Shown here in pieces: positions 59,988-64,000 of a stretch of DNA of 64,000 bases (position 1 is its first letter; every line of letters starts with the position of its first letter). The notes under the pieces were generated by a model, which was not told the DNA's origin, did no database searches, and was given only the letters and a program-made list of their open reading frames with translations. The stretch comes from Flagellimonas lutaonensis (lineage in GTDB: Bacteria > Bacteroidota > Bacteroidia > Flavobacteriales > Flavobacteriaceae): contig NZ_CP011071.1 of assembly GCF_000963865.1 (NCBI RefSeq), positions 1,740,501 through 1,804,500 of the forward strand, written 5' to 3'. The translations under genes and the position numbers were made by a program.

Positions 59988-62900
59988 ATGTATTTGAATT
60001 GCCATACATATTACAGTCTTCGCTTCGGAACCTTTTCTGAAGAAGAGTTGTTGCGGTTGGCCAAACAAAACCATGTCAAAAAATTGGCATTGACCGATAT
60101 CAACAACACTTCAGCCTGCTTGAATTTTGTCAGGGAAGCTCCTAAATATGGTGTAAGTCCTGTCTTGGGAATTGACTTCAGAAATGGCGCTGACCAGTGT
60201 TTCGTGGGCATTGCCAAGAACAACGATGGTTATCAAGAACTCAACGAATATCTATCATACCATCTGCACAATGCATTGGAAATTCCGCAGTGCGCCCCTG
60301 ACTTTGAAAATGTGTTCGTCGTTTATCCATTTGAAAAGGTGCTCTTGAACGAAAAGCATGACTTCTTGCCCCATGAGTTTATTGGGATTTCGGTGAAGGA
60401 CTTGCGCCGACTGCCTTTCTCAAGACTTAAGAAGCTCAAGCATAAGTTGGTGGTGCAACAACCGGTAACCTTTAGAAACAAACGGGATTTTAATGCACAC
60501 CGGTTGTTGCGTGCCATAGACAACAATGTGTTGTTGAGCAAGCTCGACAAAAACGAAGAGGCCGATCTAGAGGAGAAAATGTTCCTTATCGAAAATCTAG
60601 TGGAGGTCTTTTCAGAAAACCGCTATATTCTTGAGAATACCCAAAAACTGCTTGACCAGTGTTCTGTCCATTTTGATTTTTCGAAAAACCGGAAGCCCCA
60701 AAACTTGAAATATTATACTGGTAGCAAACAGAAAGATGAGGTGCTGCTAGAGAAATTGTGTCTTGAAGGCTTGCCCAAGCGGTACGAAAAAATCACCGAA
60801 TCAATTCAAAAGCGATTACAGAAAGAATTGCGCCTTATCAAAGAAATGGGTTTCGTATCCTATTTTTTGATCAATTGGGATATTGTCACCTATGCCAAAA
60901 AGCAAGGGTTTTATTATGTCGGGCGAGGCAGCGGGGCCAATAGCATTGTGGCCTATCTTCTCTTTATTACCGATGTGGACCCGATAGACCTTGACCTCTA
61001 TTTTGAGCGTTTCATCAATTTGTGCCGCGCCAATCCACCTGATTTTGACATTGATTTTTCATGGCATGACCGCGAAGAAATGACCCGGTACATTTTTGAC
61101 CGGTTCAAGCATGTGGCTCTGGTGGGCACCTATGTGACCTTTAAGTACAAAGGGGTGGTTCGTGAGTTGGGAAAAGTCTTTGGGTTGCCAAAAGAAGAGA
61201 TCGATGCGCTGGGCGAGGGCAAAACAGTGGCATTGAAATTGGACAGCATGGCCAAGCTTGTTCTAAAATACGGAAAGCTCATCGAGGGCATGCCCAATTA
61301 TGTGAGTGTGCACGCAAGTGGCATACTTATCAGCGAAAGACCTCTGCATTGTTTTTCTGCGACCTTCATACCGCCAAAGGGTTTTGCCACAGTACATTTT
61401 GATATGGTCATCGCCGAAGATGTAGGGTTGTTCAAGTTTGATATTTTGGCGCAAAGGGGCTTGGGAAAAATAAAGGATACATTGGCCATTATACGCCAGA
61501 ACCGGCCCGAAAAGGTAAACTTTGACATTCATGATGTTTCTAAATTTTATACAGATCCCGTAATCAATAACCTTATAAAAACAGCACAATGTATGGGCTG
61601 CTTTTATGTGGAATCACCGGCCATGCGTATGCTGTTGAAAAAGTTAGAGGTTGACAATTACTTGGGTTTGGTTGCCGCCAGTTCCATCATTCGGCCTGGT
61701 GTGGCCAAAAGTGGTATGATGCGCGAGTATATTCTCCGACACCGAAATCCCGGTAGGGCAGAAGAAAGAGGCCACCCCGTAATGTTGGCCGTTATGCCCG
61801 AAACCTATGGGGTCATGGTTTACCAAGAAGATGTCATCAAGGTGGCACATTATTTTGCCGATCTAGATTTGGGAGAGGCCGATGTACTGCGACGAGGCAT
61901 GAGCGGAAAGTTCCGCTCACGCGATGAGTTTGAAAAGGTAAAGGGCAAATTCAGGAACAATTGCATCAAAAAAGGATATGATGAAAAATTGATCGACGAA
62001 ATCTGGCACCAGATTGCCAGTTTCGCCGGCTATGCCTTTGCCAAGGGACACTCGGCCTCTTATGCCGTTGAAAGCTATCAGAGTCTTTTTCTTCGTGCCT
62101 ATTTTCCGTTGGAATACATGGTGGCCGTGCTCAACAATGGCGGCGGCTTTTACCGTCCTGAATTCTATGTCCATGAAGCCAGAATGTTAGGGGCTGCCAT
62201 ACACCCCCCGTGTATCAACCAAAGCCAGATTGCCAATGTCATCTATGGCAAGCAAATCTATTTGGGCTTTATGTATTTGCGTGAGCTCGAACAGCGTGTC
62301 ATGCAAAGAATCGTGGCCGAGCGTGAGCAAAACGGTTGTTTTGAATCTTTGGAAGAATTTGTGGACAGAGTGCCCATATCTATTGAGCAATTAAGTATCC
62401 TTATCCGAATCGATGCCTTTCGGTTTACGGGTATAAACAAGCATGAACTACTGTGGAAAGCACATTTGATACTTTCGAAAGGCAAACGATCTGGGCATCC
62501 AAAACTTTTTCCGCCCAAGCGGCAGAAATTCCAAATTCCGAAGCTGCACACTACTGACCTGGAAACTGCTTTTGAGCAATGGGAGCTATTGGGCTTTCCA
62601 CTCTGCAGTCCGTTCGAACTTTTGCAAGAGCCGCCCAAGAGCAAGAATGGGCAACGCGATTTACATCGGTACCTTAATAGGCATATTGATATCTACGGGT
62701 ATTTGGTGACGGTAAAAAATACCAGTACCCACAAAGGCGAACGAATGCACTTTGCCACACTGTTGGATCAATACGGTGAAGTCTTCGATACGGTGTTGTT
62801 TCCACCCGTGGCCGCAAAATATCGTTTTCGGGGCCGTGGCATTTATCGTTTTTACGGCAAGGTCGTCAGTGAGTTTGGTTTTTTGAGCATCGAGGTCATC

Positions 62901-63011
62901 AAAATGCAAAAACAAGACTATGTGCCAGACCCCAGATATGCCGATATGAAAACTGGTAACAGAAAGCGATTAGCAACCAGCCACAGGCTGGAAGGATTGG
63001 GGGAATTTTAA
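59988..63011 (+). CDS. dnaE2: DnaE-type DNA polymerase III alpha subunit (error-prone DnaE2-like)
   Basis: 1,007 residues from the ATG at 59988 (MYLNCHTYYSLRFGTFSEEELLRLAK). It has the C-family palm: 'VGRGSGANSIVAYLLFITDVDPIDLDLYFERFINLCRANPPDFDIDFSWHDREEM', where D-x-D in PDFDIDF is catalytic. The N-terminal PHP domain is degenerate (HTYYSLRFG instead of the HxHxxxSxxDG metal site), and the protein is 150-400 residues shorter than replicative DnaE. This matches DnaE2/ImuC-type translesion polymerases. It is cotranscribed with dinB, one base apart. The remaining C-terminal OB region is present ('IDIYGYLVTVKNTSTHKGERMHFATLLDQYG'). Confidence 0.9.
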   Translation: MYLNCHTYYSLRFGTFSEEELLRLAKQNHVKKLALTDINNTSACLNFVREAPKYGVSPVLGIDFRNGADQCFVGIAKNNDGYQELNEYLSYHLHNALEIPQCAPDFENVFVVYPFEKVLLNEKHDFLPHEFIGISVKDLRRLPFSRLKKLKHKLVVQQPVTFRNKRDFNAHRLLRAIDNNVLLSKLDKNEEADLEEKMFLIENLVEVFSENRYILENTQKLLDQCSVHFDFSKNRKPQNLKYYTGSKQKDEVLLEKLCLEGLPKRYEKITESIQKRLQKELRLIKEMGFVSYFLINWDIVTYAKKQGFYYVGRGSGANSIVAYLLFITDVDPIDLDLYFERFINLCRANPPDFDIDFSWHDREEMTRYIFDRFKHVALVGTYVTFKYKGVVRELGKVFGLPKEEIDALGEGKTVALKLDSMAKLVLKYGKLIEGMPNYVSVHASGILISERPLHCFSATFIPPKGFATVHFDMVIAEDVGLFKFDILAQRGLGKIKDTLAIIRQNRPEKVNFDIHDVSKFYTDPVINNLIKTAQCMGCFYVESPAMRMLLKKLEVDNYLGLVAASSIIRPGVAKSGMMREYILRHRNPGRAEERGHPVMLAVMPETYGVMVYQEDVIKVAHYFADLDLGEADVLRRGMSGKFRSRDEFEKVKGKFRNNCIKKGYDEKLIDEIWHQIASFAGYAFAKGHSASYAVESYQSLFLRAYFPLEYMVAVLNNGGGFYRPEFYVHEARMLGAAIHPPCINQSQIANVIYGKQIYLGFMYLRELEQRVMQRIVAEREQNGCFESLEEFVDRVPISIEQLSILIRIDAFRFTGINKHELLWKAHLILSKGKRSGHPKLFPPKRQKFQIPKLHTTDLETAFEQWELLGFPLCSPFELLQEPPKSKNGQRDLHRYLNRHIDIYGYLVTVKNTSTHKGERMHFATLLDQYGEVFDTVLFPPVAAKYRFRGRGIYRFYGKVVSEFGFLSIEVIKMQKQDYVPDPRYADMKTGNRKRLATSHRLEGLGEF

Positions 63012-63035
63012 GTTTAAACGCTTTATCATTTAAAT

Positions 63036-63119
63036 ATGAAGATTACACATTTTCAACTTGAAAACCCAAGTTTAGCGACACCAAAATTGGTGCAATCCAT
63101 CAAGGCAAACATGCTCTAA
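63036..63119 (+). CDS. possible 27-codon ORF of unknown nature
   Basis: MKITHFQLENPSLATPKLVQSIKANML between dnaE2 and the nucleotidyltransferase module. No ribosome-binding or conserved feature; could be a remnant or chance. Confidence 0.15.
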   Translation: MKITHFQLENPSLATPKLVQSIKANML

Positions 63120-63181
63120 AGTAATCGATTTTTCTATTTTGTCTTTCATTCTGGCCACTAAAAAACTTTTCGTTGTAACTT

Positions 63182-63202
63182 TATAAGGTTTCAACCCTTA
63201 TA
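63182..63202. promoter_or_regulatory. palindrome directly upstream of the nucleotidyltransferase module
   Basis: TATAAGG (63182-63188), loop TTTCAAC, CCTTATA (63196-63202). It touches the start codon of the first gene (GTG 63203 or ATG 63206), so it could be an autoregulatory operator or an mRNA hairpin hiding the start. Confidence 0.55.
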
Positions 63203-63397
63203 GTGATGGAAATTATTTTTAGGACCAAAGCAGAAAGCAATCTAGAGCAGGAAAAAGAGTTCTTGTCGCTCACGCCCATTGAGCGTTTTTATCGCTTTCT
63301 TGAGATGGCAGAACGATTAAAACACTTTCCCGTGAAAAAAGAGGATAAGGACGAAAATAAAGGAAACAATTTTTTGATTGAGATAAAGCTATCCTGA
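63203..63397 (+). CDS. small partner protein of a nucleotidyltransferase module
   Basis: 64 residues (start GTG at 63203 or ATG at 63206). Helical and charged: 'EIIFRTKAESNLEQEKEFLSLTPIERFYRFLEMAERLKHFP' then a Lys/Glu-rich tail. Its stop is one base before the start of the nucleotidyltransferase gene. Position and size suggest an antitoxin-like or substrate-holding partner, but no known family is recognised. Confidence 0.65.
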   Translation: MMEIIFRTKAESNLEQEKEFLSLTPIERFYRFLEMAERLKHFPVKKEDKDENKGNNFLIEIKLS

Positions 63398-63398
63398 A

Positions 63399-63869
63399 TT
63401 GCGACAGTGGAAAGAAAACATCGACACCTTTATTAAAATTGCCAACAAGTTTGGGGTTAGAATGATTATGGTAGGTGGTGGGGCCGTCAATTTTCATGGC
63501 TACCAAAGACATTCTGCAGATGTTGACTTTTGGATTGACACCGCGGATGAAAATCTTGAAAAACTCATTAAGGTGTTTGATGAAATGGGATATCAAATAG
63601 ACGATTTTCCTGATCAGGTAAAGAATAGGGAGCAGAATATTTCGGTAAAATTTTCACCCGTAGATCTAAACCTTGAACTGATTACCAACTTTTCGGTGAA
63701 TAAATCTTTCGAGGAAGTTTTTGACAGTTCTGAAATTGTGACCGTCGACAATGGTTTGACTTGGCGAGTGCTGTCGTTGACCGATCTCATATCCAGTAAG
63801 CTCAAGTCGTCTAGACCTAAAGACCTGCTCGATATACAAGAGCTGCGCAGAATACACAATCTGTGCTAA
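63399..63869 (+). CDS. nucleotidyltransferase-fold protein (DUF6036/AbiEii-like)
   Basis: 156 residues from TTG at 63399. 'MIMVGGGAVNFHGYQRHSADVDFWID' has the nucleotidyltransferase signature G-G-x8-R-x3-D-x-D (Asp41, Asp43), and 'LEELIKVFDEMGYQIDD'-type helices follow, then 'LTWRVLSLTDLISSKLKSSRPKDLLDIQELRRI', the C-terminal DLxxxK...KDxxDIxxL motif common to DUF6036/MenT-like toxins. It may add nucleotides to tRNA or another acceptor. With the 64-residue gene it forms a two-gene module resembling a toxin-antitoxin pair (inference). Confidence 0.8.
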   Translation: MRQWKENIDTFIKIANKFGVRMIMVGGGAVNFHGYQRHSADVDFWIDTADENLEKLIKVFDEMGYQIDDFPDQVKNREQNISVKFSPVDLNLELITNFSVNKSFEEVFDSSEIVTVDNGLTWRVLSLTDLISSKLKSSRPKDLLDIQELRRIHNLC

Positions 63870-63891
63870 CTGTTGTTAAAAACTAAAAACC

Positions 63892-64000
63892 ATGAAAATC
63901 AGAATAAAGGGCAATTCGGTTCGGTTTCGTCTGACTAAAAGCGAGGTCGAGGCCCTGTGTAAAGATGGAATGATCGAAGAGAAAACTGCTTTTAAAGACG
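63892..64000 (+). CDS. DUF7009-like protein (partial, right edge)
   Basis: 36 codons are visible from an ATG at 63892 (MKIRIKGNSVRFRLTKSEVEALCKDGMIEE); the rest lies outside. The opening matches the small flavobacterial family labelled DUF7009 as far as I recall. Function unknown. It lies 22 bp after the nucleotidyltransferase gene and could be a third member of its operon. Confidence 0.5.
   Translation, partial: MKIRIKGNSVRFRLTKSEVEALCKDGMIEEKTAFKD

Noticed and set aside
63036-63119. 27-codon ORF as a real peptide gene
   Set aside because: No supporting signal except an open frame; listed only at very low confidence.

Overview
The window looks like chromosomal DNA from a marine-type member of the Flavobacteriaceae (Bacteroidota). 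The evidence is: promoter-like TTG-N17-20-TAnnTTTG elements close to start codons, two proteins with type IX secretion (T9SS) C-terminal domains, Bacteroidota-only families (DUF4286, DUF6326, DUF6428, DUF4199, DUF1501/DUF1800 pairing), an OlsF-type ornithine-lipid acyltransferase, near absence of Shine-Dalgarno sequences, and the dispersed TGTCATTTCGA... and CCCGATA-TATCGGG palindromes often seen in this family. The genus cannot be fixed from the sequence alone. No phage, insertion sequence, CRISPR array or rRNA operon is visible.

Layout. 1-8.5 kb: a truncated secreted BNR/VPS10-type beta-propeller protein, SIMPL protein, Fe-S CDGSH protein, small GNAT, DUF6326, a likely small RNA, ssb, a secreted orphan, an unlisted 53-residue Cys/Lys-rich protein, ferritin and a PAP2 phosphatase. 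8.5-17.3 kb: HDAC-like hydrolase, Sua5-type threonylcarbamoyl-AMP synthase, metG, a DUF1800-DUF1501 operon, YraN and an ACT-like protein. 17.3-20.8 kb: two lipoproteins, a membrane-anchored XRE regulator and a secreted serine hydrolase. 20.8-31.1 kb: one long minus-strand DNA-repair block made of the ligase-associated exonuclease, ATP-dependent ligase, Lhr-type helicase, a DUF559 endonuclease-like protein, PdeM and then mfd. It is unusually dense in palindromic repeats, several of them inside the reading frames. 31.2-36.6 kb: TerB, fbp, GNAT, aspartate kinase, OlsF. 36.6-39 kb: an arsenic operon (arsR, DUF6428, membrane protein, arsN-like, arsC) with a palindromic operator but no visible efflux pump. 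39-51.3 kb: TM2, VOC, DUF1801, DUF4199 with a membrane LuxR regulator, 2-hydroxyacid dehydrogenase and cupin, mgtE-rsmA, GGCT-like, DUF4286, TPR protein, serS, HTTM protein, ribF. 51.3-58.3 kb: a large T9SS reprolysin-type metalloprotease coupled to a lipoprotein, then pth, rplY and prs. 58.4-64 kb: a broken tRNA-Leu half-copy, an intact tRNA-Leu(CAA), a dinB-dnaE2 mutagenic-repair operon behind a twin palindrome, a two-gene nucleotidyltransferase module with its own palindrome, and the start of a DUF7009-like gene.

How the genes fit together. Three sets concern DNA damage: the ligase-associated cluster plus mfd, the dinB-dnaE2 pair, and ssb. Translation is served by metG, serS, Sua5, rsmA, pth, rplY and tRNA-Leu. 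Envelope and secretion functions are provided by the T9SS cargo, lipoproteins, PAP2 and OlsF. The most unusual signals are the palindromes inserted in frame in repair and synthetase genes, the tRNA-Leu half-copy split by one of those palindromes, the candidate RNA beside ssb, and the twin operator in front of dinB-dnaE2.
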